Shown: positions 1 through 7,885, counted from the stretch's first letter. The stretch: DNA of 42,606 bases from Pseudomonadota bacterium (GCA_023424095.1 JAFAEG010000023.1:1-42606); one strand, 5' to 3'. Notes: generated by a model from the letters alone, not told the origin. Program-made: numbers and translations.

Positions 1-192
1 GGATACCGCTTCGCGCGAACAAAACGCGGCGAAACAAGATCTAAAGCCCGCTCCAATTCCGTCGGAAGGTAAATCGCTCCAGCCTGCGGCGTCCTGCCGC
101 TGTCCACGCGGCCCTTGCCGCCATGCGCGACTTGCCGCCGCACGCTGCGTTCCCTTACGCTCCCTGCAAAGCAAGAAGCAGGGAGTGGATTC
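1..192. other. Upstream region without a recognised gene
   Basis: No gene could be supported in the first 192 bases. The reading frame of the downstream solute-binding protein stays open back to a TTG near position 115 and there is an out-of-frame ATG at 123, but the translation there is Arg/Cys/Pro-rich and lacks the features expected of a signal peptide. I see no convincing promoter. The region probably contains the promoter and leader of the gene that starts at 193. Confidence 0.4.
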
Positions 193-1206
193 GTGCCCAG
201 GAAACTTCAGAACATTTCGTTGTCCCGCCGTCGCGTGCTCGCCGGTGCTGCCGGCCTTTCGGCCGCAGCGATCCTGCCGCGATCGAGCCTCGCCGACTGG
301 AAGCCGACCGAGACCGTTCGTCTCATCGTACCGGCCGCAGCCGGCGGCTCGACCGACGTCATGGGCCGGCTGCTCGCTGCCCATCTGCAAACGGCCTGGG
401 GGCAGTCGGCCGTCGTGGAAAACCGCTCGGGCGGCGGCGGCACGATCGGAACCGCCGAGGCGGTCCGCGCCAAGCCTGACGGTCAAACCATCCTGGTCGG
501 CAACCCCGGACCGAACGCGATCGCCTACAGCATTTTCAAGAACCTCAGCTACAAGCCGGAGCAGCTGCAGCCGGTTTCCAACATGATCCGGATCCCGAAC
601 ATCGTCTCGGCGCATCCGAAAACCGGCATCAAGTCGGTTCCCGAGCTGATCGCCTACCTGAAGGGCAATCCGGACAAGCTCAGCTATGCCTCCTCCGGCG
701 TCGGCCAGAGCCCTCATCTGACCGGCGCGTGGTTCCTCCAGCTCACCGGGCTGAAGATGACGCACATTCCGTTCCGCGGTGCCGGCCCGGCGCTCCAGGC
801 CGCGCTCGCCGGCGACATCCAGATCCTGTTCGACAATCTCTATCCGAGCCTGCCGCAGGTGCAGAACGGCACACTCAATGGCCTCTGCGTCACCACGACC
901 GAGCGCAGCGAGCTCGCGCCGAACCTGCCGACCATGCGCGAGAGCGCGCCGGAGCTGGCGAATTTCGACGTGTCCTCCTGGTTCTCCGTCTTCCTTCCGA
1001 AGGGGGTCTCGCCCGAGGTGCTCAGCGCGCTCAATCTCCAGATCAAGGCGATGCTGGAGCGCGACGACGTCAAGAAGCAGATCGCCGCCATGGGCGCCCG
1101 CGCCGACTACGGCACGCCAGAGCAGTTCGCCGCCTTCGTGGACGCCGAGACGAAGAAGTTCGCCGGCATCATCCAGAAGGAAGGCCTTCAGATGGACGTG
1201 CAGTAG
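193..1206 (+). CDS. Tat-exported Bug/TctC-family tripartite tricarboxylate transporter substrate-binding protein
   Basis: This is a periplasmic solute-binding protein of the Bug (TctC-like) family, which captures carboxylates or related small organic compounds for a tripartite tricarboxylate transporter. GTG at 193 is chosen because AGGGAG at 180-185 lies seven bases upstream; an upstream TTG at 115 would add a non-signal-like extension. The product is about 337 residues. The N-terminus has SRRRVLAGAAGL followed by a hydrophobic stretch and an Ala-rich cleavage region, typical of a Tat signal. Family landmarks include VRLIVPAAAGGSTDVMGRL, VVENRSGGGGTIG, LSYASSGVGQSPHLTG and HIPFRGAGPALQAALAGDIQ. 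No TctA or TctB membrane subunit is present nearby, so it is an orphan here; Bug proteins are often found this way. The ligand cannot be predicted. The family is much more typical of Bradyrhizobium and Burkholderiales than of sphingomonads, so transfer is possible. Confidence 0.88.
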   Translation: MPRKLQNISLSRRRVLAGAAGLSAAAILPRSSLADWKPTETVRLIVPAAAGGSTDVMGRLLAAHLQTAWGQSAVVENRSGGGGTIGTAEAVRAKPDGQTILVGNPGPNAIAYSIFKNLSYKPEQLQPVSNMIRIPNIVSAHPKTGIKSVPELIAYLKGNPDKLSYASSGVGQSPHLTGAWFLQLTGLKMTHIPFRGAGPALQAALAGDIQILFDNLYPSLPQVQNGTLNGLCVTTTERSELAPNLPTMRESAPELANFDVSSWFSVFLPKGVSPEVLSALNLQIKAMLERDDVKKQIAAMGARADYGTPEQFAAFVDAETKKFAGIIQKEGLQMDVQ

Positions 1207-1215
1207 CGCCACTTC

Positions 1216-1299
1216 CGTCTGCGAGGAGCGTGGCGACGAAGCAATCCAGACTGCATCTGCGGAAAGATTCTGGATTGCTTCGCTGCGCTCGCAATGACG
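1216..1299. repeat. Intergenic palindromic repeat (GAAGCAATCCAGA type)
   Basis: An imperfect inverted repeat lies between the solute-binding gene and hppA. The inner arms CGAAGCAATCCAGA (1237-1250) and TCTGGATTGCTTCG (1269-1282) match perfectly over 14 bases. The flanks, CGTCTGCGAGGAGC on the left and GCTCGCAATGACG on the right, continue the symmetry imperfectly. Elements with this core are a common dispersed intergenic repeat in alphaproteobacteria. Transcribed, it would form a long hairpin. Confidence 0.75.
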
Positions 1300-1327
1300 T
1301 GGTGGGCGCGTCCGCTCCATCAAACAA

Positions 1328-1355
1328 AAACCCCGCGGCTCGCGCCGCGGGGTTT
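1328..1355 (-). terminator. Rho-independent terminator of hppA
   Basis: A perfect 12-bp stem (AAACCCCGCGGC at 1328-1339 pairing with 1344-1355) closes a TCGC loop. On the minus strand it is followed by a T-rich run (TTTTTGTTTG), and it sits 21 bases beyond the hppA stop codon. On the plus strand the tail is weak (TTTGTCTC), so it acts mainly on hppA but may also stop read-through from the solute-binding gene. Confidence 0.85.
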
Positions 1356-1376
1356 GTCTCGTGTCGTTGACGCCGC

Positions 1377-3515
1377 TCAGTGCGCCAGGATCGCCAGCAG
1401 CAGCAAGGCCACGATGTTGGTGATCTTGATCATCGGGTTCACCGCCGGGCCGGCCGTGTCCTTGTAGGGATCGCCGACCGTGTCGCCGGTCACCGCGGCC
1501 TTGTGGGCTTCCGAGCCCTTGCCGCCGTGATTGCCGTCTTCGATATACTTCTTGGCATTGTCCCAGGCGCCGCCGCCGCTCGTCATCGAGATGGCGACGA
1601 AGAGGCCGGAGACGATCACGCCGAGCAGCAATGCGCCCACCGCCGCGAAGGCGTCGGCCGGGCCGGCCACCGCGTTGATCGCGAAGTAGACGACGATTGG
1701 CGCCGCCACCGGCAGCAGCGACGGGATGATCATTTCCTTGATCGCGGCGCGGGTGACGATGTCGACGGTGCGGGCATAGTTCGGGCGGGTGGTGCCGGCC
1801 ATGATGCCGTCATCGTCGCGGAACTGCGCACGGACGTCCTCGACCACGCTGCCCGCCGCACGGCCGACCGCGGTCATGCCGAAGGCCCCGAACAGATAGG
1901 GCAGGAGCGCGCCGAGCAGCAGGCCGACGATCACGAACGGATTGCTGAGCGAGAAATCGACGCCCGCCGGGCCGATGCCCAGAGCCGCGCCGAAATAGTC
2001 CAGATCCGCGGTGTAGGCACCGAACAGCACGAGCGCGGCGAGGCCGGCCGAACCGATCGCATAGCCCTTGGTCACCGCCTTGGTGGTGTTGCCGACCGCG
2101 TCCAGCGCGTCGGTGCGGGTCCGCACCTCATCGTCCAGCCCCGCCATTTCGGCGATGCCGCCGGCATTGTCGGTGACCGGACCGTAGGCGTCGAGCGCCA
2201 CGACCATGCCGGCCAGCGCCAGCATCGCCGTCGCCGCGAAGGCGATGCCGATGATGCCCGCGAGCATGTAGGAAAGGATGATTCCGACGCAGATCACCAG
2301 GGTCGGCAGAGCGGTCGATTCCAGGCTGATCGCAAGGCCCTGGATGACGTTGGTGCCGTGGCCGGTTTCCGACGCCTTGGCGATGGAGCGGACCGGGCGG
2401 TAGTTGGTGCCGGTATAATATTCGGTGATCCAGACGAGGAGCCCGGTAACGCCGAGGCCGACGAGCATGGAATAGAACAGGTCCATGCCGGTGTAAGCCG
2501 TGCCGGTGCGCTCGATCGCGCCGATCGGGTCGTTCAACGAACCGAACGGATTGCCGATGTCGCCGAGCACCCAGACGGTGGCGAAGTAGATGGCCGGGAC
2601 CGACAGGACCGCAGTGGTCCAGAAGCCCTTGTAGAGCGCGCCCATGATCGACTGCTTCCCACCGAGGCGGACCATGAAGGTGCCGAGGATGGAGGTGACG
2701 ATGCAGACGCCGCCGATGATCAGCGGCAGGCTCATGAGGGCGGTGAGGTCGGACGGCGTGCCGCTGACCAGAAGGGCGATCAGCACCATGGTGGCGCCGA
2801 CGGTGACGACATAGGTTTCGAACAGATCGGCGGCCATGCCGGCGCAGTCGCCGACATTGGCGCCTACGTTAGCGGCGACCACGGCCGGGTTGCGGGGGGC
2901 GTCTTCCGGAATCCCGGCCTCGACCTTGCCGACCAGGTCGGCGCCGACGTCGGCGGCCTTGGTGAAGATGCCGCCGCCCAAGCGGGCGAAGATGGAGATG
3001 AGCGAGGCGCCGAACGCGAGGGCGACGAGCGCGTCGACCACTTCGCGGCTGGTGGCTTCACGGCCCATCATGCTGACCAGCACGTAGAACAGGCCGGCAA
3101 TGGCGAGCAGGCCGAGGCCCGCGACCAGCATGCCGGTGATCGCACCCGACTGGAAGGAGATGGTGAGGCCCTTCTGCAGGCTGGTGCGGGCGGCCTCGGC
3201 GGTGCGGACGTTGGCCCGGACCGAGATGTTCATGCCGATATAGCCGGCGACGCCCGACAGGATCGCGCCGGTCGCGAAGGCGATCGCGGCGATCGTGCCG
3301 AGGAAATACCAGACGAGGGCAGCGACGATGACGCCCACAACGCCGATCGTGGTGTACTGGCGGCCCAGATAGGCCTTCGCGCCTTCCTGGATCGCGCCGG
3401 CGATTTCGACCATGCGCTCGTTGCCCGCGGGTGCGGACAAGACGCGCTGTGACGTGATGATGCCGTACAATACGGCGAGCAGGCCACAGCCGATGGCGGC
3501 GAGCACAACGGTCAT
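1377..3515 (-). CDS. hppA: Membrane-bound proton-translocating pyrophosphatase (K+-independent type)
   Basis: HppA hydrolyses pyrophosphate and uses the energy to pump protons across the membrane. At 712 residues it is full length, with about 16 hydrophobic segments. The pyrophosphate/Mg-binding loop is visible as DVGADLVGKVEAGIPEDAPRN starting at residue 189, followed by NVGDCAGMAADLFE near 220-233; a second acidic loop is GPVTDNAGGIAEM near 445-457. The determinant around 476-484 reads GNTTKAVTK with Lys479. Established work on the family associates Lys at this site with K+-independent enzymes, whereas K+-dependent enzymes have Ala. The start at 3515 follows a GGGGAT Shine-Dalgarno. The gene lies downstream of thiL and nusB on the same strand, an order often seen in sphingomonads, and has its own strong terminator. 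Confidence 0.97.
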   Translation of the reverse strand: MTVVLAAIGCGLLAVLYGIITSQRVLSAPAGNERMVEIAGAIQEGAKAYLGRQYTTIGVVGVIVAALVWYFLGTIAAIAFATGAILSGVAGYIGMNISVRANVRTAEAARTSLQKGLTISFQSGAITGMLVAGLGLLAIAGLFYVLVSMMGREATSREVVDALVALAFGASLISIFARLGGGIFTKAADVGADLVGKVEAGIPEDAPRNPAVVAANVGANVGDCAGMAADLFETYVVTVGATMVLIALLVSGTPSDLTALMSLPLIIGGVCIVTSILGTFMVRLGGKQSIMGALYKGFWTTAVLSVPAIYFATVWVLGDIGNPFGSLNDPIGAIERTGTAYTGMDLFYSMLVGLGVTGLLVWITEYYTGTNYRPVRSIAKASETGHGTNVIQGLAISLESTALPTLVICVGIILSYMLAGIIGIAFAATAMLALAGMVVALDAYGPVTDNAGGIAEMAGLDDEVRTRTDALDAVGNTTKAVTKGYAIGSAGLAALVLFGAYTADLDYFGAALGIGPAGVDFSLSNPFVIVGLLLGALLPYLFGAFGMTAVGRAAGSVVEDVRAQFRDDDGIMAGTTRPNYARTVDIVTRAAIKEMIIPSLLPVAAPIVVYFAINAVAGPADAFAAVGALLLGVIVSGLFVAISMTSGGGAWDNAKKYIEDGNHGGKGSEAHKAAVTGDTVGDPYKDTAGPAVNPMIKITNIVALLLLAILAH

Positions 3516-3545
3516 TCGTTTATCCCCTATTCCGAATGCGGGAGA

Positions 3546-3571
3546 GGCGCCTGAAGCCCCCTTCGGGCGCC
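3546..3571 (-). other. Strong hairpin in the thiL-hppA intergenic region
   Basis: An 11-bp stem with one G-T wobble (GGCGCCTGAAG at 3546-3556 with CTTCGGGCGCC at 3561-3571) closes a CCCC loop. It sits 30 bases upstream of the hppA start and about 65 bases after the thiL stop. No T-run follows on the minus strand, so it is not a standard terminator. It could be a leader hairpin of hppA or an RNA-stability element between thiL and hppA. Confidence 0.5.
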
Positions 3572-3635
3572 CGTGGAAGGCAAAGTCTTAGAAGCTGGTC
3601 CAGAGGCTGGCAAGGTTCGTGCGCAGGCGAAGTAT

Positions 3636-4580
3636 TTAGCCCCGATCATGCTCCCAGCCGAGGCTGTCCGGGAGCGGGACGGGGCCGTCGGCGTCGGTGA
3701 GGGAAAGGCCCGCGCCGCCGGTGCAAACGCCGATGCGGGTGAGCGGTAGAGCGAGGCTTTCGCCGGCTTCGACGATGCGGTGGCGGGCGTCCTTCGGCGC
3801 GGCGAAGAGCAGTTCGTAATCGTCCCCGGCGGCCGCCGCGCGCAGGCGGGCGGCGCGGTCATCGCCGAGGGTGGCGAGATAGGGGTCGGAGAGCGGGATC
3901 GCGTCGAGCGAGATGGCAACGCCGATCCCGCTCGCCGTGGCGAGGCGCGAGGCGTCGATCAGCAGGCCGTCGGAGACGTCCATCATCGCGGTGACGAGCG
4001 GGGCCAGCGCCTGTCCGGCCTCGAGCCTGGGGCGCGGCGCGCGGTAGCGGCGGACCAGGGCGTCGGGGCCATGCAGCGCGCCGGTGAGGATGGCGAGGCC
4101 CGCGCCGGCATCACCGATCGTGCCGGAGACCCAGAGGTCGTCGCCCTGCTGGGCGCCCGCCCGAGCGGGGACCGGCCCGTCCGCCTCGCCGATCGCGGTG
4201 AGGCTGAGCGTGCGTGCGCCGCGCGCCGAGACGGTATCGCCCCCGAGCAAGGGACAGGCGAAGGCATCGAGGGCGGTACGCAGGCCGGCGGCGAAGGCGC
4301 GATCCCAAGCCTCGTCGCCGAGCGCATAACCGAGCAATATGGCGAGGGGCCGCGCGCCCTTCGCCGCCAGGTCGGACAGGTTCACCGCCACCAGTTTCCA
4401 GGCGACGTCCTGCGGCGGGTCGCCGGGAAGATAGTGAACGCCCTCGACCAGCATGTCCTTGGTCAGCACCAGGCTGCGGCCGCCGACGGGAAGGACGGCC
4501 GTGTCGTCGGCCAGGCCGCGCGCGGCGGGGTCGCTCGCGATGGCCACCAGCAGGGCATGGAAATCGGATTCAGCCGTCAC
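3636..4580 (-). CDS. thiL: Thiamine-monophosphate kinase
   Basis: ThiL phosphorylates thiamine monophosphate with ATP to give the cofactor thiamine diphosphate. The 314-residue length is normal for the family. Family landmarks are GLADDTAVL near residue 21, which supplies Mg/ATP-binding Asp residues, then TKDMLVEGVHY, the NLSDLAAKGARPLA motif near 88-101, LLGGDTV near 133-139, MMDVSDGLLIDASRL near 200-214, and GDDYELLFA near 250-258. It follows the endolysin-like gene by 32 bases and precedes hppA by 120 bases, all on the minus strand, so it probably shares a transcript starting at nusB. Confidence 0.95.
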   Translation of the reverse strand: MTAESDFHALLVAIASDPAARGLADDTAVLPVGGRSLVLTKDMLVEGVHYLPGDPPQDVAWKLVAVNLSDLAAKGARPLAILLGYALGDEAWDRAFAAGLRTALDAFACPLLGGDTVSARGARTLSLTAIGEADGPVPARAGAQQGDDLWVSGTIGDAGAGLAILTGALHGPDALVRRYRAPRPRLEAGQALAPLVTAMMDVSDGLLIDASRLATASGIGVAISLDAIPLSDPYLATLGDDRAARLRAAAAGDDYELLFAAPKDARHRIVEAGESLALPLTRIGVCTGGAGLSLTDADGPVPLPDSLGWEHDRG

Positions 4581-4612
4581 CGCTTCCGATTAGCCGCGTG
4601 CGGACGGGACGG

Positions 4613-5314
4613 CTACGCCTCCCGCAGCGAATAGCCGCCGGAGGCCGGCCGTTGCACTGCGCCCCCCGCGAGCAATTTCACCGACTTGGGCTTGCGCACG
4701 CCATTGGCCAGCAGCCGGCCCTTGGGGATTCGGGTGATGCAAACCTTGTCGCCCTGATTGCCGCCCAGCACGTGGTAAGCGGCGTCGTCCTCGCCGGCAT
4801 AGAAGCCGACATGGCCCTTCCAGCCCGCGCGCTGCTCGCGCCAGAACACCAGCACCGCGCCGAGCGCCGCAGGGCAGCCGTCGCCGAAATTGAGCCAGGA
4901 GCGCGCGCCGAGCGGATTTGCGGGCAAAGGTTCGTCCGGCAGGGTCGCGCCGATGCAATGGGCGACGAACAGGCCGCACCAGGGAATGGAATCATGGGCG
5001 AGCGGCAGGCTTCGTGCGTTCGCCCAGTCCAGGATTTCGGGATTGTCCGCGGCGCCGGGCGCTTCTCGGACACCGAGCAGCCGCACCGCCTCCTGATACC
5101 AGACCGGCGACGTGCTGCTGGTGGCGAGCTCGGGGGTGCCGACGAACAATTGCTCGAGCGTGCGCGGGCCGACAATGCCATCGGCGGTCAGCCCCGTGGC
5201 GCGCTGGAAGGCGCGGACGGCGGCGAGCGTCAGCCGCCCCCAGATGCCGTCGATCGGCCCCGGATTATAGCCGCGCGCAAGAAGCTTTTCCTGGATCTGC
5301 CGAATCGACGCCAC
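4613..5314 (-). CDS. Peptidoglycan-binding plus NlpC/P60-like (TIGR02594-type) endolysin-like hydrolase
   Basis: The 233-residue protein has two parts. Residues 4-56 form a PG_binding_1 domain (IQEKLLARGYNPGPIDGIWG, then AFQRATGLTADGIVGPRT). Residues 71-197 form a cysteine-peptidase-like amidohydrolase domain resembling TIGR02594 proteins. The likely catalytic residues are Cys113 in IPWCGLFVAHCI and His168 in GHVGFYAG, with Asn186 in VLGGNQGDKV as a candidate third residue. No signal peptide or membrane segment is visible. That fits phage endolysins or effectors released by another route better than a standard periplasmic hydrolase. It sits between nusB and thiL, interrupting an otherwise common housekeeping order, which suggests a domesticated cargo gene. 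Its substrate is inferred to be cell-wall peptide. Confidence 0.82.
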   Translation of the reverse strand: MASIRQIQEKLLARGYNPGPIDGIWGRLTLAAVRAFQRATGLTADGIVGPRTLEQLFVGTPELATSSTSPVWYQEAVRLLGVREAPGAADNPEILDWANARSLPLAHDSIPWCGLFVAHCIGATLPDEPLPANPLGARSWLNFGDGCPAALGAVLVFWREQRAGWKGHVGFYAGEDDAAYHVLGGNQGDKVCITRIPKGRLLANGVRKPKSVKLLAGGAVQRPASGGYSLREA

Positions 5315-5403
5315 GTCATCCTCCCCTTCCGATTACCGGAACGGAAGACGAACAGCCGCAATCCTATCGTGCAAGCGGAGACTGGTCCGCTTCGGAGCGG
5401 CCG

Positions 5404-5856
5404 CTAGCGAACCTGCTTCGAAATGGCGTCGAGCAGGCCGTTGACGAAACCGGATTCGCGGGCGTCGTAAAAGGCCTTGGCGACATCGACATATTCGCTG
5501 ATCACGCTTGCGACGGGCACGTCCGGGCGGGCGGCGAGCTCATAAGTGCCGGCGCGCAGGATCGCCTTCATCGGCTTGTCGAGTCGGGCCAGCGACCAGC
5601 CTTTGGCGAGCTTGCCCGCGATCAGGCCGTCCAGCTCCTCGGCGCGGGCGGCGACGCCCTTCACCACATCGTCGAAGAAATCGACCTCGGCATCGGCATA
5701 TTCGTCACCGTCGATCGTCCCGCCGAGACGGTGATGGTGGAATTCGTGCAGCAGCGCCGGGACCGGCGTGTCCTCCATCTCGCGCTGATAGAGCGCCTGC
5801 ACCGCGGCGAGGCGGGCGGCGGAGCGGGAGCGGGAACGGGCGGATGGTTTGGCCAT
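5404..5856 (-). CDS. nusB: Transcription antitermination factor NusB
   Basis: NusB binds NusE (ribosomal protein S10) and boxA RNA to form the antitermination complex on rRNA operons. The protein is 150 residues, typical of the family. A basic N-terminus (KPSARSRSRSAARLAAVQAL) leads into the all-helical fold, and the conserved C-terminal part is visible as MKAILRAGTYEL, ISEYVDVAKAF and FVNGLLDAI. It is the first gene of a same-strand run with the endolysin-like gene, thiL and hppA. The ribH gene that often precedes nusB is not here; a repeat and a hydrolase gene lie upstream instead. Confidence 0.95.
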   Translation of the reverse strand: MAKPSARSRSRSAARLAAVQALYQREMEDTPVPALLHEFHHHRLGGTIDGDEYADAEVDFFDDVVKGVAARAEELDGLIAGKLAKGWSLARLDKPMKAILRAGTYELAARPDVPVASVISEYVDVAKAFYDARESGFVNGLLDAISKQVR

Positions 5857-5892
5857 GCGGCGGACTTAGAGCCTGTCCCCCCGGTTTCAAAC

Positions 5893-5969
5893 CGTCATTC
5901 CAGCGAAAGCTGGATTCTCCCTGTCTCTGGCTTCGCTCGTCTACGGCTCCAGCTTTCGCTGGAATGACG
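5893..5969. repeat. Intergenic inverted repeat with 21-bp perfect arms (ATTCCAGCGAAAGCTGG type)
   Basis: Perfect 21-bp arms occur at 5893-5913 (core ATTCCAGCGAAAGCTGG) and 5949-5969, separated by 35 bases. Each arm contains the smaller palindrome CCAGCGAAAGCTGG, so hairpins can form within and between arms. This core is familiar as a dispersed intergenic repeat in sphingomonads and Xanthomonadaceae. It lies between the hydrolase stop and the nusB start and could act as a terminator-like or processing element on minus-strand transcripts. Confidence 0.85.
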
Positions 5970-5977
5970 AATAAGGA

Positions 5978-6865
5978 TCAGGCCCGGGCCATGAAGGCGC
6001 CGATCGCGGCGATCAGCGGTTCGGGCTTTTCCCACGGCACGAAATGACCGGCATCTTCGATCCGCTTTATGGTGAGATCTTCCACCATCACGTTCAGCCC
6101 GTCGAGCTGGCAGGGGAGCAGGGCCTTGTCCTTCATGCCCCACAGGACGAGCGTCGGGACTGTGATCGCGGGGAAGGGATCGCGGTTCCAGCCGGGGCGC
6201 GGCTCGCCCTCGCCGACGGCCGGGATGATGAGCGGGCTGGCGCGGTACCAGTTCAGCATGGCGGTGAGCGCGCCGGGCTGGCTCCAATCGTGGATATAGG
6301 CCTGGCGCTCCTCGTCCGGGATGGTGGCGAGGTCGACATGGCCGCCGAAACTCTTCGCGAAGAAGGCCTCGATGCCCATCGCGTCGATGCTCCGCTCCAT
6401 CATCGGGTTGCGGAAGGCGTTCATATATTGCGAGGCGGCGCGCTGGGCCGAATCCTCGATCAGGGTGCGCTGGAAGATGTACGGGTGCGGCGCGTTGACG
6501 ATCACCAGCCGCTCCAGCCGCTCGGGCCGGGTCAGCGCCGCGCCCCAGGCGACCGCGCCGCCCCAATCGTGGCCCACGAGGTTGAAGCGGTCGATGCCGT
6601 AGGCGTCGGCGAGCGCGACCAGATCGGCAATCGCCTCCTGCGCGCGATAGGAGTCCACGCCTTCAGGCTTGTCGGAGCCGCCGAAACCGCGCTGGTCGGG
6701 GACGATCACCCGGTAGCGATCAGCCAGGGCGGCCGCGACGTGGCGCCAGGTGCGGTGCGATTCGGGGAAACCGTGCAGGAAGATGATCGCAGGCGCGTCG
6801 CTGGGCCCGGCCTGCGCGACCTTCAGCGTGACGCCGGTGGGGAGGCTGATGCGGGTGGTTTCCAT
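5978..6865 (-). CDS. Alpha/beta hydrolase, epoxide hydrolase/haloalkane dehalogenase-like
   Basis: This 295-residue protein has the alpha/beta-hydrolase fold. The oxyanion-side motif FLHGFPES is at residues 29-36 and the PDQRGFGGSDKP loop at 56-67. The nucleophile elbow VGHDWGG at 97-103 gives Asp100, which is typical of epoxide hydrolases and dehalogenases rather than of Ser esterases. The acid is probably the Asp in VLWGMKDKAL and the base is His274 in DAGHFVPWEKPE. Its start codon shares one base with the upstream pirin stop codon (TGATG), which indicates translational coupling. The substrate is not predictable from sequence; epoxides or haloalkanes are family-level guesses. Confidence 0.9.
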   Translation of the reverse strand: METTRISLPTGVTLKVAQAGPSDAPAIIFLHGFPESHRTWRHVAAALADRYRVIVPDQRGFGGSDKPEGVDSYRAQEAIADLVALADAYGIDRFNLVGHDWGGAVAWGAALTRPERLERLVIVNAPHPYIFQRTLIEDSAQRAASQYMNAFRNPMMERSIDAMGIEAFFAKSFGGHVDLATIPDEERQAYIHDWSQPGALTAMLNWYRASPLIIPAVGEGEPRPGWNRDPFPAITVPTLVLWGMKDKALLPCQLDGLNVMVEDLTIKRIEDAGHFVPWEKPEPLIAAIGAFMARA

Positions 6866-7764
6866 CAGGGATAGCTCACCGTCTTGGGGACTTCGGGGAG
6901 CGGAATGAACTCGCCGTCGTCATTGGGCGGCAGCGCGAAGCGGCCATTGCGCCAATCGTCCTTGGCCTGATTGATCCGGTCGCGACGCGAGGAGACGAAA
7001 TTCCAGAAGACGTGGCGCGGGCCGTCCAGCGGCTCGCCGCCGCAGAGCATCACGTGGCCGCCCCGCTCCGAGCGCAGGGTGGCGCGGATGCCGGGCTTCA
7101 GCACGTAGAGCGTAGCGGGCTCCAGCGTCAGGCCGTCGAGGCTGGCTTCGCCCTCTGCCACGTACAGCGCCCGCTCGTCCGCTTCGTCGTCCACGGCGAT
7201 GCTGCCGCCGGGCTGCAGATGGATGTCGGCATAGATGATCGGGCTGTGCTGGGTGACCGGCGCGGTCGCGCCCCACAGGCTGCCCATGATGATCCGCGCC
7301 CGCGCCTTGCCGTCGTCAAGCAAAGGCAGGTCCGCTTCGGAGACATGTTCGAAGGCCGGGTCGATCTCTTCCTTGGCGCTGGGCAGAGCGATCCAGGTCT
7401 GGATGCCGGACAGGGCCGGGCCGGCGGTGCGTTCGGCCGCCGGGGAGCGTTCGCTGTGCGTGATGCCCTTGCCGGCGGTCATCAGATTGACCGCGCCGGG
7501 ACGGATGGTGGCGAAGGTGCCGAGCGAATCGCGATGGTCGATCGCGCCCTCGAACAGATAGGTGACGGTGGCGAGGTTGATGTGCGGATGCGGGCGCACG
7601 TCCATCCCCTCGCCGGCCGGTAGATGCGCCGGACCCATCTGGTCGAAAAAGATGAAGGGGCCGACGGTGGTCCGCTCGCGATGCGGCAAGGTGCGGTGAA
7701 CCTTGAAGCCGCCCAGATCGTGCGTGGTGGGATTGAGGGTGAGCAGGAAGGGATCGTCGGTCAT
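6865..7764 (-). CDS. Pirin family cupin protein
   Basis: Pirins are bicupin metalloproteins; some bacterial members act as quercetin 2,3-dioxygenases and others modulate enzymes or transcription. The product is 299 residues from the start at 7764, preferred because AAGGA lies seven bases upstream. A further in-frame start near 7863 would run into the divergent padR promoter. The N-terminal cupin carries the expected metal ligands His59 and His61 in RPHPHINL and His103 and Glu105 in THSERSP. The FIFFDQMGP motif at 38-45 is characteristic. The gene is translationally coupled to the downstream alpha/beta hydrolase and divergent from padR, so both may respond to the PadR operator. Confidence 0.92.
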   Translation of the reverse strand: MTDDPFLLTLNPTTHDLGGFKVHRTLPHRERTTVGPFIFFDQMGPAHLPAGEGMDVRPHPHINLATVTYLFEGAIDHRDSLGTFATIRPGAVNLMTAGKGITHSERSPAAERTAGPALSGIQTWIALPSAKEEIDPAFEHVSEADLPLLDDGKARARIIMGSLWGATAPVTQHSPIIYADIHLQPGGSIAVDDEADERALYVAEGEASLDGLTLEPATLYVLKPGIRATLRSERGGHVMLCGGEPLDGPRHVFWNFVSSRRDRINQAKDDWRNGRFALPPNDDGEFIPLPEVPKTVSYP

Positions 7765-7856
7765 GCCCGTATCCTTACCCGCGATTGCGGGGCAGGCGAA
7801 GCCGGGAGAGGCGCAACGCCGTATTGCCTGTCCGCTAACGCTCTCGACATTCCGCG

Positions 7857-7885
7857 TTGACATAATTCTACATATGTAGAGTTAT
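7857..7885 (+). promoter_or_regulatory. PadR promoter with embedded operator palindrome
   Basis: A consensus -35 TTGACA (7857-7862) is followed after 17 bases by a poor -10 (AGTTAT, 7880-7885). The spacer contains the perfect palindrome TCTACATATGTAGA (7867-7880). With the flanking ATAA (7862-7865) and TTAT (7882-7885), the symmetry extends to 24 bases with one mismatched pair. PadR-family operators typically contain ATGT/ACAT half sites, as here. The expected transcription start falls at the ATG at 7892, and no Shine-Dalgarno is visible, so the padR mRNA may be leaderless. Autorepression is inferred. Confidence 0.65.

Noticed and set aside
1380..3452. A 690-codon plus-strand frame antisense to hppA
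   Set aside because: hppA has clear motifs throughout. The antisense product is His/Asp/Arg-rich low-complexity sequence with no recognisable domain.
7764..7863. A longer N-terminus of the pirin protein starting at 7863
   Set aside because: The extension lacks family similarity and would start inside the divergent padR promoter; the start at 7764 has a good ribosome-binding site.
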